Shown piece after piece: positions 27,290 to 35,665 of a DNA stretch of 64,000 nt (position 1 is its first letter; each line of letters starts with the position of its first letter). The stretch is from NCBI GenBank assembly GCA_033238645.1, contig BQXR01000003.1, positions 124,001-188,000 on the forward strand, given 5' to 3'. Under the pieces are notes generated by a model. It did not search any database. It was not told the origin of the DNA and worked only from the letters and a program-made list of their open reading frames with translations. Position numbers and translations under genes: made by a program. The DNA comes from Thiomicrorhabdus sp033238645 (GTDB taxonomy: Bacteria; Pseudomonadota; Gammaproteobacteria; Thiomicrospirales; Thiomicrospiraceae).

Positions 27290-27401
27290 AAGGCTAAATC
27301 CATCTGTTATGTGAACGAAGTAATGTATAAAATATTAGGTTAAGTTTTACTAAGAAATACTATTTTAAAAGGATTTAAAGAGCCTCTCTCAATAGCTGTG
27401 C

Positions 27402-27416
27402 ATTTTACCGTAAAAT
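27402..27416. promoter_or_regulatory. 15-base palindrome in the hisC/mutT divergent region
   Basis: ATTTTACCGTAAAAT is a perfect odd-centred palindrome 33 bases before the mutT start. TAAAAT within it could be a -10 box. An incomplete version (ATTTTACCGTATTAT) overlaps the start of dciA at 21839. A repressor site is possible; no family can be named. Confidence 0.35.
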
Positions 27417-27448
27417 AGGGGAAATTGCTGATTTAGAAGTGGGATTAA

Positions 27449-28423
27449 ATGGAATATAAAGAGATCGTGATTGGCGTGCTTAAGCGCAAGCAGACGGTTT
27501 GTTTATGCTTACGCCAGAGAGAGCAGAGTTTTGCAGGGTGTTGGGAGTTTCCAGGAGGCAAGGTTGAGGTGGGTGAATCACTTACTGAGGCGCTGCAACG
27601 TGAGTTCACAGAGGAACTTGGTTTTGAGACAGAGTACTGGTCTCCTCTGATCACCGTTCCATGGCGGTACGATACGGATAGTGTGCGACTGAATGTTTTT
27701 GTGACAGAGTGTGCAGGTGATAAGTTTACTGATGAAGTTGCTTCGGATCAGATCACTGGTAGAGAGGGGCAGCAGGTTAAATGGTTGGCTATAAGTAAAT
27801 TACAGAACATTAATTTTCCACAAGCAAATAGAGGAGTGGTTATGGCGTTACAGTTAGCTGACAGATATATGATTTCAGGTCGTTTTAATAGTGAAGAGGA
27901 TGCGCTTAGCCGATTAAAGAAAGCCTTTAATATGGGGATTAAATTGTGTCAACTGCGTGCTAAGAGTATGGCAGAAGTGGAATTTATCTCTTTAGCAAAG
28001 CAGGCTATTCAATTGGCACATCAATTTGAAGCAAGTATTCTACTAAATGGTTCACCTGAACTATTATCGACACTGCCAGAAGCGGACGGGATTCAGTTAG
28101 CATCTAATGTTATTTTTGATTATGAAACACGTCCGATTGCAAAGGATAAGTTGCTAGGTGTTTCAACACATACTAAAGCAGAAATAGAACAGGCACTGAA
28201 AATAGGCGCTGACTTTATTCTGCTTTCTCCAGTTAAAGAGACCTGTTCACACCCTGGAGTACCTGGGATTGGTTGGCCGGAGTTTGCTAAGTTGGTTAAA
28301 GAGATTCCTGTACCGGTGTTTGCCTTGGGTGGTATGAAACCGATCGATATTGAAACGGCTAAGTTGGCAGGGGGGCAGGGCATCGCCGCTATCTCTGGCT
28401 TTTGGCCTAGTTGTGATGATTAG
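27449..28423 (+). CDS. mutT: Nudix hydrolase MutT fused to a thiamine-phosphate-synthase-like domain
   Basis: Residues 1-130 are an 8-oxo-dGTP diphosphatase domain with a complete Nudix box (GGKVEVGESLTEALQREFTEELGFE, near 35-59, shown here in parts: GGKVEVGE and REFTEELG). Residues near 135-324 form a TIM-barrel domain related to ThiE/TenI, with CQLRAKSM, LLSPVKETCSHPG and a phosphate-binding FALGGMKP. This fusion is common in gammaproteobacteria. The ThiE-like part lacks some thiamine-synthase residues and often has no proven thiamine role. The gene is followed by a G8 run (28490-28497) before the convergent coaE. Confidence 0.9.
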   Translation: MEYKEIVIGVLKRKQTVCLCLRQREQSFAGCWEFPGGKVEVGESLTEALQREFTEELGFETEYWSPLITVPWRYDTDSVRLNVFVTECAGDKFTDEVASDQITGREGQQVKWLAISKLQNINFPQANRGVVMALQLADRYMISGRFNSEEDALSRLKKAFNMGIKLCQLRAKSMAEVEFISLAKQAIQLAHQFEASILLNGSPELLSTLPEADGIQLASNVIFDYETRPIAKDKLLGVSTHTKAEIEQALKIGADFILLSPVKETCSHPGVPGIGWPEFAKLVKEIPVPVFALGGMKPIDIETAKLAGGQGIAAISGFWPSCDD

Positions 28424-28509
28424 TCACCTAATTTTAGAGTGTTTTTTTTAATTTTGATAAATTGCAGTGTAGAGGGTGTGCAATCAGGTGGGGGGGGTAA
28501 AGCTGATAT

Positions 28510-29166
28510 TTATTGTTGGTTTTTTTCCTCTTCAACAATAAGTTTAACCTGTTGCTTGAGCTGTTCAAGTTCTCCGCGGTTATCAATAACACGGTCAGCG
28601 ATGTCCCGTCGTGCTTGGCGAGACGCTTGTTGATCGATAATCTTCTGTATTAGTTCTGGGCTTGCCCCATCTCTTTGACTGGCATGTGCTAGTTGCTGTT
28701 CAACTGTTGTATCAATGACCCAGACCTCATCAAGGTAGTCAGGTTTGCCGCCTCTTTTTTGTATGGTCTCAGTGAGTAGAGGGATTGCTACTAAGATGAA
28801 ATTAATCTTAGGCTCTTTAGTTTCCTTCAATACCACTATTTGATGCTGGGTCTCGGCTTGAATGAGCGGATGAAGCATCGCCTCTAGCTGATGTTTCGCA
28901 GTGGCATCATTAAAAATAATCTCACGTAGCTTTGCTCGATCAAGCGTGTGATTCTCATTGAGAATGCTGTGTCCAAATTGCTTAATAATAGCATTGAGCC
29001 CAACTGAATTGGCTTGAACAACTTCACGGGCGATTAAATCGGTATCAATGGTCGGAATGCCATAGCCTGTAAATAATTCACTTAGGGTTGATTTTCCTGA
29101 GCCGATTCCGCCCGTTAGACCGATGGTCTTGATGGTCTTGTTGTCTAATGCGTTTGAATTAGCCAT
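28510..29166 (-). CDS. coaE: Dephospho-CoA kinase CoaE
   Basis: Final enzyme of coenzyme A synthesis, phosphorylating dephospho-CoA. The 218-residue P-loop kinase has GLTGGIGSGKST (near 17-28), followed by DTDLIAREVV and HPLI with the substrate site, and RQARRDIADRVIDN near the end. It starts 3 bases after the stop of the GGDEF/EAL gene, so the three - strand genes from 32311 down to 28510 are probably one transcript. Confidence 0.96.
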   Translation of the reverse strand: MANSNALDNKTIKTIGLTGGIGSGKSTLSELFTGYGIPTIDTDLIAREVVQANSVGLNAIIKQFGHSILNENHTLDRAKLREIIFNDATAKHQLEAMLHPLIQAETQHQIVVLKETKEPKINFILVAIPLLTETIQKRGGKPDYLDEVWVIDTTVEQQLAHASQRDGASPELIQKIIDQQASRQARRDIADRVIDNRGELEQLKQQVKLIVEEEKNQQ

Positions 29167-29169
29167 AAA

Positions 29170-31413
29170 TTACATTGGATTTTTGATTTCAGGAATAACG
29201 TGTGGCTTACCGAGTAGGTAGCCCTGTATATGGGTTGCACCTGCTTGTTTAGCTTTCTCAAGCATATCTTCATCTTCAACCCCCTCTAGCACGAGATCAT
29301 AGCCAGAACGGCGTACCATCTCTGCGGTCGATTGAATGATGTTTTTGGTTTTTTCATCAGCACGTAGCGCTAGCGTCATACTCATATCAAACTTGATAAT
29401 ATCAATGGGCATATGTGCCAGATAACGAATAGAGGAGTAGCCACTTCCAAAGTCATCTAAGGCGATTAAAAAGCCTTGTTCACGCAGAATATTCAAGACA
29501 CTTTTTGCATACTCCAGATGATCAATCAGCGTATTTTCAACAATTTCAATAACAATTTTGTACTCTTTTAAATAGGGAATAAAGGGTTCAAATAGTGAGA
29601 CAAAATTATTTTGTAGGAGTGTTTTACCAGATACATTGATTGAGACTCCTGTATTTTTTGGAATCACCCCTTTACCTATAGCGATTAAAATCTGTTGGAT
29701 AATTTGGGTATCAATTTCAACTTCAAGACGACGGCGCTCTACCACTGAAAAAATATCGTACGGGTATATTAACGTATCAATTTTTTTGATACGAATCAGT
29801 GACTCATAGTAGAGCTGGTTATCAGAAATGGCCTGGATGGGTTGATAGTGCATCTGGATATTGTTGCCCGTATGAATCGCTTCTACGATGGTGTTGACAA
29901 GCTCATTGGAAACAAGTGAATGGGTCTCAGAATCAAACTCGGCCTGATAAGTCTTAATTTTATACTGGTGGGATTGCTTCGCTTTGTACATGGCGATATC
30001 CGCCTGACGCGGTAGGTTTTCAATAGCATTGCTTATCTGATCTTCTGATCGAGGGTTGGTGTGGCTGATACCCACACTGAAAGAGAGCTTCTCTTTAATA
30101 CCAATCCCGCTAAAGCTATGCGCCTGCAGCGCTTGTAAGCATTTAGAGGCGATATCAATTGTCTCTTGCATAGATTTGTTCTGAATAATTACTGCAAATT
30201 CATCACCTCCAATACGGAATACGGGGTGTTCCATAGGTAGTGCTTTCTGAATTGTCACTGCTGATACACGAATAACATCATCACCAACTTCATGTCCATA
30301 GGTGTCATTGAGTGCTTTAAAGAAGTCACAATCAAATAGCATGAATGCGGTTTGGATAGGTTTTTTTTCATAGCTCTCAAGTACCTCGTTCCAAGCCTCA
30401 TCAAATGCACGTCGATTACTGATGTTTGTCAGTACATCACGACGAGCTTGATCCCAAACAAGGTGGTATTGATCATTTAATGCCTTTTGAGTAGTCAGCA
30501 AATCCCCATGATAGTCATGAATGGAGTGTTTTAACTCTTCAAACTCAGTCAGAAAGAAGGTCTCACTTGGCTCAGGGTATGCTTTTTTAGGGCTTTTTTT
30601 AAGTTGCTGTACATAGAGTGATAAAACTTCTAAAGGGTGACTAAATACAGCCTTAAATGAGATGGCAACGACTAAGATCCCAATGAATAGTAGGATTAAT
30701 GCTGTCAGAATAAAGTCATTAATTAATTGCCACAAGGCGTCTGATACAGGATTAGTAATCGGCTTGTATGCAATATGTTGACTAAGTTCTGAGAGCGGAG
30801 CACTTCCTATGCCAGTTAAGTGGAGTGAGAGTTCATCGGTGTATTTAAAGCTGTACTCTGTGAGCAGGTAAGGAAGTAAGTTAACTGAGATGCCAACATA
30901 GCCTAATATTTTGTCTGAATCACGCTCAACGATAGGCTCAAACATATGAAGTACCGCGGTGTCATTCTGTGTGAAAATAATTTGTGTTGATAGATCTTCG
31001 ATATTTAAAGGGAGTTCGAGAGGGGATTCTCTTTGTGATAGAACAGAAATTAACAACCATTTGTTTTTATCATAGATCTCAACTTGAGCATAATTTTTTT
31101 TGAAGTATTCACTGCCTTTTAGGCGGTCATCCTGCCAGTAAAAATAGAAACTACGGTCACTAATTTGTTGCCTCACTTCATCCCAATCGGCTAATTCAAG
31201 AATATTGCTAGTGAGATTAATAATGGTCTCTTCAAGAATGGTTTCAATCTCTTGATCAGCGAGTAATTGCGCTTTAGAGTGCATTGTGTTCTGGATTTCA
31301 GAGATCTCTTTATAGAGGGAACCAATCAGTAGTAATAATAGCAATGTACCTGTTACTAAGAATGTAATAAAGTAGATTTTGATGGATTGGATTAAAATTG
31401 CTGGTGGGCGCAT
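29170..31413 (-). CDS. Membrane-bound GGDEF/EAL cyclic-di-GMP protein
   Basis: A 747-residue inner-membrane signalling protein. Two membrane helices (near 12-34 and 236-256) flank a periplasmic sensor of about 200 residues, and a GGDEF domain (near 330-490) and EAL domain (near 505-745) follow. The cyclase site IGGDEFAV is intact, but the inhibitory RxxD site upstream is absent. The EAL motif reads ESL (YESLIRI), yet DDFGSGYSS and LEGVED are kept, so phosphodiesterase activity is uncertain but possible. The sensor resembles CHASE4-type domains by size and topology only. It is encoded between an exported hydrolase and coaE in one probable operon. Confidence 0.9.
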   Translation of the reverse strand: MRPPAILIQSIKIYFITFLVTGTLLLLLLIGSLYKEISEIQNTMHSKAQLLADQEIETILEETIINLTSNILELADWDEVRQQISDRSFYFYWQDDRLKGSEYFKKNYAQVEIYDKNKWLLISVLSQRESPLELPLNIEDLSTQIIFTQNDTAVLHMFEPIVERDSDKILGYVGISVNLLPYLLTEYSFKYTDELSLHLTGIGSAPLSELSQHIAYKPITNPVSDALWQLINDFILTALILLFIGILVVAISFKAVFSHPLEVLSLYVQQLKKSPKKAYPEPSETFFLTEFEELKHSIHDYHGDLLTTQKALNDQYHLVWDQARRDVLTNISNRRAFDEAWNEVLESYEKKPIQTAFMLFDCDFFKALNDTYGHEVGDDVIRVSAVTIQKALPMEHPVFRIGGDEFAVIIQNKSMQETIDIASKCLQALQAHSFSGIGIKEKLSFSVGISHTNPRSEDQISNAIENLPRQADIAMYKAKQSHQYKIKTYQAEFDSETHSLVSNELVNTIVEAIHTGNNIQMHYQPIQAISDNQLYYESLIRIKKIDTLIYPYDIFSVVERRRLEVEIDTQIIQQILIAIGKGVIPKNTGVSINVSGKTLLQNNFVSLFEPFIPYLKEYKIVIEIVENTLIDHLEYAKSVLNILREQGFLIALDDFGSGYSSIRYLAHMPIDIIKFDMSMTLALRADEKTKNIIQSTAEMVRRSGYDLVLEGVEDEDMLEKAKQAGATHIQGYLLGKPHVIPEIKNPM

Positions 31414-31435
31414 GTAGGGTTCCTAGGTCAGACCT

Positions 31436-32311
31436 TTAATATCCATTTATAACATTAATAAGACTATCTTGAAAATCAAGTTCATACTCACCAGAGAAGA
31501 AGTGATTTGTACCGTTTATGATAACCAACTTGGTTGAGGTCGCCCTTAGTTCTTTAAGCCACTCCAGACCTACTCGGTTGTAGCGTTTATCTTCACCCGC
31601 CATAATTGTATAGTTTGGTATTTTAAGGCTGTTTAGGGTATCAAGTGTATACTGTCGATCCATTTTTAAATAGGATAGAAAGCTATTAGGGGTAGCATAA
31701 TAATTTTTTTGACAGAAGTTAAAGCTATAGTTTCTAGGGTAGTTGTCTTGTGCTGCTACTGCAAGTTTAGCCGCTGCAATATCGCTGTTTTGAATGCCGA
31801 GTTCAGCCCCGTTTAAATAAAATAGACTTGTAAAAATGGCTAATATAATAGCTGAGTCTTCGTTTTCATGAAGATATTGCAGTAGGCTACTACTGCCACT
31901 GGAGTGGCCCAGTAAAATTATTTTTTTATGCCCCTGAGCTTTCAGCCAATTGACCCAATCCTTCACTTCAATAACATCATCTTCTAGCGTATTAGTATGG
32001 ATTGAATTGCATTTAATGGAGTCACGCCGTTGTGGAATCCTGAGTGTTAAGTTAGGTGCCAGTGTTGAGAATTCCTCTTCTTGCAGGATATTAGAGATTG
32101 CTGTGATGGTGTGAAACTGGTTCGTGGTTAAAAACCCATGCAAAATCAGTATTGCAGGTTTATTTGGGTCTCCCACCACATAATCAGCTACTGCTTTGAT
32201 TTTTGAAGGCTGAATAATCTGTGAAACAATTTCAGCTTTTACTGAACCAAAAGCCGTAAGGATCAGGAGACAAACACTTAAAAGTGTTGTTTTGGACAGT
32301 TGGCGAATCAT
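31436..32311 (-). CDS. Exported alpha/beta-hydrolase
   Basis: A 291-residue protein with an N-terminal signal peptide (cleavage after about residue 26). The fold is alpha/beta hydrolase: oxyanion motif ILILHGFLT (near 54), nucleophile elbow LLGHSSGSSS (near 134) and a late histidine in GTNHFFSGE (near 265). An internal acid is likely in the AGEDKRYN stretch. The lid region around LRIPQRRDSIKCN contains a cysteine that may pair with another downstream. It is 22 bases upstream of the GGDEF/EAL gene in the same direction, suggesting a functional link. Substrate unknown. Confidence 0.8.
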   Translation of the reverse strand: MIRQLSKTTLLSVCLLILTAFGSVKAEIVSQIIQPSKIKAVADYVVGDPNKPAILILHGFLTTNQFHTITAISNILQEEEFSTLAPNLTLRIPQRRDSIKCNSIHTNTLEDDVIEVKDWVNWLKAQGHKKIILLGHSSGSSSLLQYLHENEDSAIILAIFTSLFYLNGAELGIQNSDIAAAKLAVAAQDNYPRNYSFNFCQKNYYATPNSFLSYLKMDRQYTLDTLNSLKIPNYTIMAGEDKRYNRVGLEWLKELRATSTKLVIINGTNHFFSGEYELDFQDSLINVINGY

Positions 32312-32630
32312 TAGTCAGTTTTTTTCCAAATAGTAGGTTAAATCAATATCATTTTGAGCGTATGAAGATACTGAGTAGACAGGCTTTTTATCAAAAGCTC
32401 AATCCTATTAAAACTTAGACAATTTCCCCTAGGGTAGCAAATTATATAGTAGTGGTAAACAAAATGATTTTTATATATTTCAATGGCATAAAAAGGACTA
32501 TAGATTGCTCGTGTATTTATACTTAAAAAGTATAGCTTTTGGGTTTTGGAGGTTTAATCACCTTTAACTTAAGGGCGAAACAGTTAAAATAGCGCTTATT
32601 TAGTGTTGATCGGTTAAGAGAGTTGTTGCT
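32312..32630. other. 319-base divergent intergenic region
   Basis: Separates the - strand hydrolase operon from the + strand amidotransferase. It is AT-rich with no credible ORF. It contains a perfect inverted repeat TATACTT-AAA-AAGTATA (32518-32534) and a GGAGG-like sequence not followed by a good reading frame. Probably holds two promoters and an operator; no known riboswitch pattern was seen. Confidence 0.5.
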
Positions 32631-34454
32631 ATGTGTGGAATTTGTGGTGAAGTTTATTGGAATGGACAGGATTCAAGTGTTGATCGCTTGAGTACGATGT
32701 TGCAAGAGATGGAAAAACGCGGCCCTGATGATTATGGGATTTGGCAAGACCAGCAGGTTGGGCTTGCTCATCGACGCTTGTCTATTATTGATCTATCTGA
32801 TGCAGGTCATCAACCGATGTTGGACTGTGAGTTAACACTGGTTTTTAATGGCTGTATCTATAACTACCAAACGCTAAAGGTTGAATTAGAAGCGCTGGGT
32901 CAGCAGTTTAAATCTCATTCTGATACCGAAGTGATTCTTAAGGCTTATCGTCAATGGGGTATGGAGTGTGTACAGCATTTTGAGGGGATGTTTGCTTTTG
33001 CCATCTGGGATGACCATCAGCAGCAACTTTTACTAGCTCGTGATCGTATGGGAATTAAACCGCTCTACTATGCTCATGTCGATGGTGGTTTACGTTTTGC
33101 CTCAAATACACAGGCATTAATGTCGAGTGGTGGTATTGATACTAGTATTGACCCTATTGGTCTGCATCACCAACTGACACTGCATGCAGTGATCCCCGCG
33201 CCTCATACAATTCTAAAAGGTATCCGTAAGTTAGAGCCAGGTCACTGGATGATTATCAATCCAGATGGGCAGATGTATAAAAAGCGTTACTGGCATCTAG
33301 AAGCGACACAAGAAAATCTAGTTAATGGTAAACCAGCACCACAAACAGAGCAGGCTTGGATCGACTTAATTCATGAGAGCCTTAAAGAAGCGGTACATAA
33401 ACGCCTAACTGCAGCAGATGTCCCAGTTGGGATTCTGCTATCAGGAGGCTTAGATTCTAGCCTTCTTGTTGCCATGTTAGCGGAAGCGGGTATCGAAAAT
33501 ATTAAGACCTTCTCGATTGGTTTTGAAGATGCACCAGAAGAGAAGGGTAATGAGTTTGAGTTCTCGGACTTAGTCGTTGAGCGCTATCAAACGGATCATC
33601 ATCAGTATCTGATCTCAAATGAAGATGTACTTCCACGTTTGCATGAAGCAGTAGAAGCCATGTCTGAACCGATGGTTGGGCAAGATGCAGTGGCTTTTTA
33701 TCTACTGTCCGAAAAAGTCTCTGAGAAAGTTAAGGTGGTGCTGTCAGGCCAGGGAGCAGATGAAGTTTTTGGGGGGTATTCTTGGTACCCTAAAATGCAT
33801 CAGGCAGGTTTAAATGCAGATTTATCAACTCCAGAAGCAGCTGTGGGCGCATTTGCACCACATTACTTTGATCGCTCACATCAAGAGTGGCTTGAGGTGG
33901 TCAATCCTGAATATCATATTAAGGATGTTACCTCTCAATTTGTCGGGGATGCTTTAACAGAAGAGGGGGCGGATGAGTTTCTAGATCAAGTTTTGCGTTT
34001 TGATGTGACGACTTTGATTGTTGATGATCCTGTAAAGCGAGTTGACAATATGACTATGGCTTGGGGGTTAGAAGCGAGAGTACCTTTCTTAGATCATAAG
34101 TTGGTAGAAGTGGCCATGGCTGCACCCGCAGAGTTGAAGGTAAGGAATAATGGCAAGCATATCTTAAAAGAGATTGGGCGAGGTATCGTGCCTGATGAGA
34201 TTATTGATCGCCCTAAAGTGGCCTTTCCCATGCCAGCCCTAAAGTATGTCAGAGGTGAGTTTTTTGATTATATGAAAACGTTGCTAACCTCTCCGCAAGC
34301 AAAGGCTCGCGGCATTTTTAATCAGGGTAAATTGGAGCAGTTGCTAGCGAATCCTGAAGTGAAGGAGAGCTTCACTGCGATTCAAGGTAGCAAGCTTTGG
34401 CATGCGGCCTTATTAGAGTTTTGGCTACAAAAACATGTAGATAAAACGATTTAA
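32631..34454 (+). CDS. AsnB-family glutamine amidotransferase (asparagine synthetase or N-acetylglutaminylglutamine amidotransferase)
   Basis: Class II glutamine amidotransferase: the N-terminal nucleophile Cys2 is in MCGICGEV, and RRLSIIDLSDAGHQPM follows. The synthetase domain has the PP-loop SGGLDSSLL (near 273) and the FSIGFED motif. The segment SGQGADEVFGGYSWYP and the 607-residue length resemble, from memory, the osmolyte-forming N-acetylglutaminylglutamine amide (NAGGN) amidotransferases more than the 554-residue E. coli AsnB. The usual NAGGN partners (a GNAT/ATP-grasp synthase and a peptidase) are not adjacent. It may make asparagine or an osmolyte. Monocistronic, followed by grxD. 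Confidence 0.8.
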   Translation: MCGICGEVYWNGQDSSVDRLSTMLQEMEKRGPDDYGIWQDQQVGLAHRRLSIIDLSDAGHQPMLDCELTLVFNGCIYNYQTLKVELEALGQQFKSHSDTEVILKAYRQWGMECVQHFEGMFAFAIWDDHQQQLLLARDRMGIKPLYYAHVDGGLRFASNTQALMSSGGIDTSIDPIGLHHQLTLHAVIPAPHTILKGIRKLEPGHWMIINPDGQMYKKRYWHLEATQENLVNGKPAPQTEQAWIDLIHESLKEAVHKRLTAADVPVGILLSGGLDSSLLVAMLAEAGIENIKTFSIGFEDAPEEKGNEFEFSDLVVERYQTDHHQYLISNEDVLPRLHEAVEAMSEPMVGQDAVAFYLLSEKVSEKVKVVLSGQGADEVFGGYSWYPKMHQAGLNADLSTPEAAVGAFAPHYFDRSHQEWLEVVNPEYHIKDVTSQFVGDALTEEGADEFLDQVLRFDVTTLIVDDPVKRVDNMTMAWGLEARVPFLDHKLVEVAMAAPAELKVRNNGKHILKEIGRGIVPDEIIDRPKVAFPMPALKYVRGEFFDYMKTLLTSPQAKARGIFNQGKLEQLLANPEVKESFTAIQGSKLWHAALLEFWLQKHVDKTI

Positions 34455-34504
34455 TAATGACTGAATATTAAACAATACGAAATAAAACCCTATATTTTTC
34501 ATCT

Positions 34505-34529
34505 ATAACCTAGTAAAATACTAGGAATT
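34505..34529 (+). promoter_or_regulatory. Candidate IscR operator upstream of grxD
   Basis: Contains the perfect palindrome CCTAGTA-AAA-TACTAGG (34509-34525) in a 25-base segment beginning ATAACC. It agrees at 20 of 25 positions with the sufB promoter element at 10340-10364. TAAAAT within it could be a -10 box. It lies 33 bases before the grxD start. Confidence 0.55.
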
Positions 34530-34561
34530 AATAAAGTTAAGATTTAAGTAAGGAAAATAGT

Positions 34562-34912
34562 ATGGAAAACCAAGACCCAATCGTTCAAGAAACATTAGAC
34601 AGAATTCATGGTCAAGTCTCAAACAACCCAGTTGTTTTGTATATGAAAGGTACACCACAAATGCCTTCTTGTGGTTTTTCAAGCCGCGCGGCTCAGGCTT
34701 TAGCAGATACTGAAGAGAAGTTTGCTTTTGTAAATATCTTGGCAGATGCAACCATTTTTGAGCACTTACCAAAGTATCAAGATTGGCCAACTTTTCCGCA
34801 GCTATATATTGATGGTGAGTTACAAGGTGGTTGTGATATCACTTTAGAGCTAGCAGAATCTGGAGAGCTTAAAAAGATGATGGCAGAAGCTATTTCAAGT
34901 AAAGCTTCTTAA
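34562..34912 (+). CDS. grxD: Monothiol glutaredoxin GrxD (Grx4)
   Basis: Small CGFS-type glutaredoxin that binds and transfers [2Fe-2S] clusters, often with a BolA partner. The 116 residues contain the active site PSCGFSSRAAQAL (Cys near 38), the WPTFPQLYIDGELQGG glutathione-binding stretch and GGCDI. A ribosome binding site TAAGGAAA precedes the ATG. The candidate IscR operator upstream links it to the suf and isc genes of this window. Confidence 0.96.
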   Translation: MENQDPIVQETLDRIHGQVSNNPVVLYMKGTPQMPSCGFSSRAAQALADTEEKFAFVNILADATIFEHLPKYQDWPTFPQLYIDGELQGGCDITLELAESGELKKMMAEAISSKAS

Positions 34913-34940
34913 GTTTTGATTTAGGTTAAAACTGTTATAA

Positions 34941-34969
34941 AAAAAAAGCACCCAGAGGGTGCTTTTTTT
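34941..34969. terminator. Terminator after grxD
   Basis: A-rich run, the perfect hairpin GCACCC-AGA-GGGTGC (34948-34962) and seven T; symmetrical enough to serve the convergent rnt gene too. Confidence 0.9.
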
Positions 34970-35030
34970 ATGTCTAAGATTTAGGTTTTGTGCTGTTTAG
35001 AAATACAAAATAGAAATGAGCAGGGGGGGG

Positions 35031-35648
35031 TTAGAACTCAGACTTGGATAATGGCCATTGATTAACAATCTTACAGAATAGATCTGCTGTCTGTTCTGTG
35101 TCATAAACAGCAGAGTGTGCTTGTTTATTGTCCCACTCCATGCCCGCTTCAACAGCTGCTTTAGCGAGTACCGTTTGTCCATAGGCCAGTCCTGCTAAAG
35201 AGACGGTGTCAAAGGTACTAAACTCGTGAAAAGGTGATTTTATCTTACAGCGTTCAGCGGCCTTTTTTACAAAGCCTAAATCAAAAAAAGCATTATGCCC
35301 CACTAAAATTGCACGTGTACAGCCAGTGATTTTAAGTTGGTGATTAATGGGTTTAAATAGAGCGGTTAAAGCCTCTTTTTCTGAGATGGCTTCTCTAAAA
35401 GGGTGGAAAGGATCATCCATTCCTATAAATTTTAGAGCTGCCTCTTCAATATTGGCACCCTTAAATGGCAAGATATTCTTGTCGATAGTATTGCCTCTAA
35501 CAAGGTGACCTGCGGCATTCATCTGTACCATGACTACCGCCATCTCTAGAAGTGCATCAGTTTCACAGTTAAAACCTGCTGTTTCGACATCAACCACAAC
35601 AGGTAGGAATCCACGGAAGCGGTCTTTAATATCAGTAATTTTTTTCAT
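35031..35648 (-). CDS. rnt: Ribonuclease T
   Basis: DEDDh 3'-5' exoribonuclease that trims the 3' ends of tRNA (CCA turnover) and other stable RNAs. The 205 residues show the metal-binding DVETAGFN (near 20), GHNAFFDLGF (near 115) and HSAVYDTEQTADLF (near 181) motifs. Encoded 17 bases after argA in the same direction. A G8 run in the GAGCAGGGGGGGG context sits directly at its 3' end (35023-35030). Confidence 0.94.
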   Translation of the reverse strand: MKKITDIKDRFRGFLPVVVDVETAGFNCETDALLEMAVVMVQMNAAGHLVRGNTIDKNILPFKGANIEEAALKFIGMDDPFHPFREAISEKEALTALFKPINHQLKITGCTRAILVGHNAFFDLGFVKKAAERCKIKSPFHEFSTFDTVSLAGLAYGQTVLAKAAVEAGMEWDNKQAHSAVYDTEQTADLFCKIVNQWPLSKSEF

Positions 35649-35665
35649 TTATTCGCTTTAGCTGC

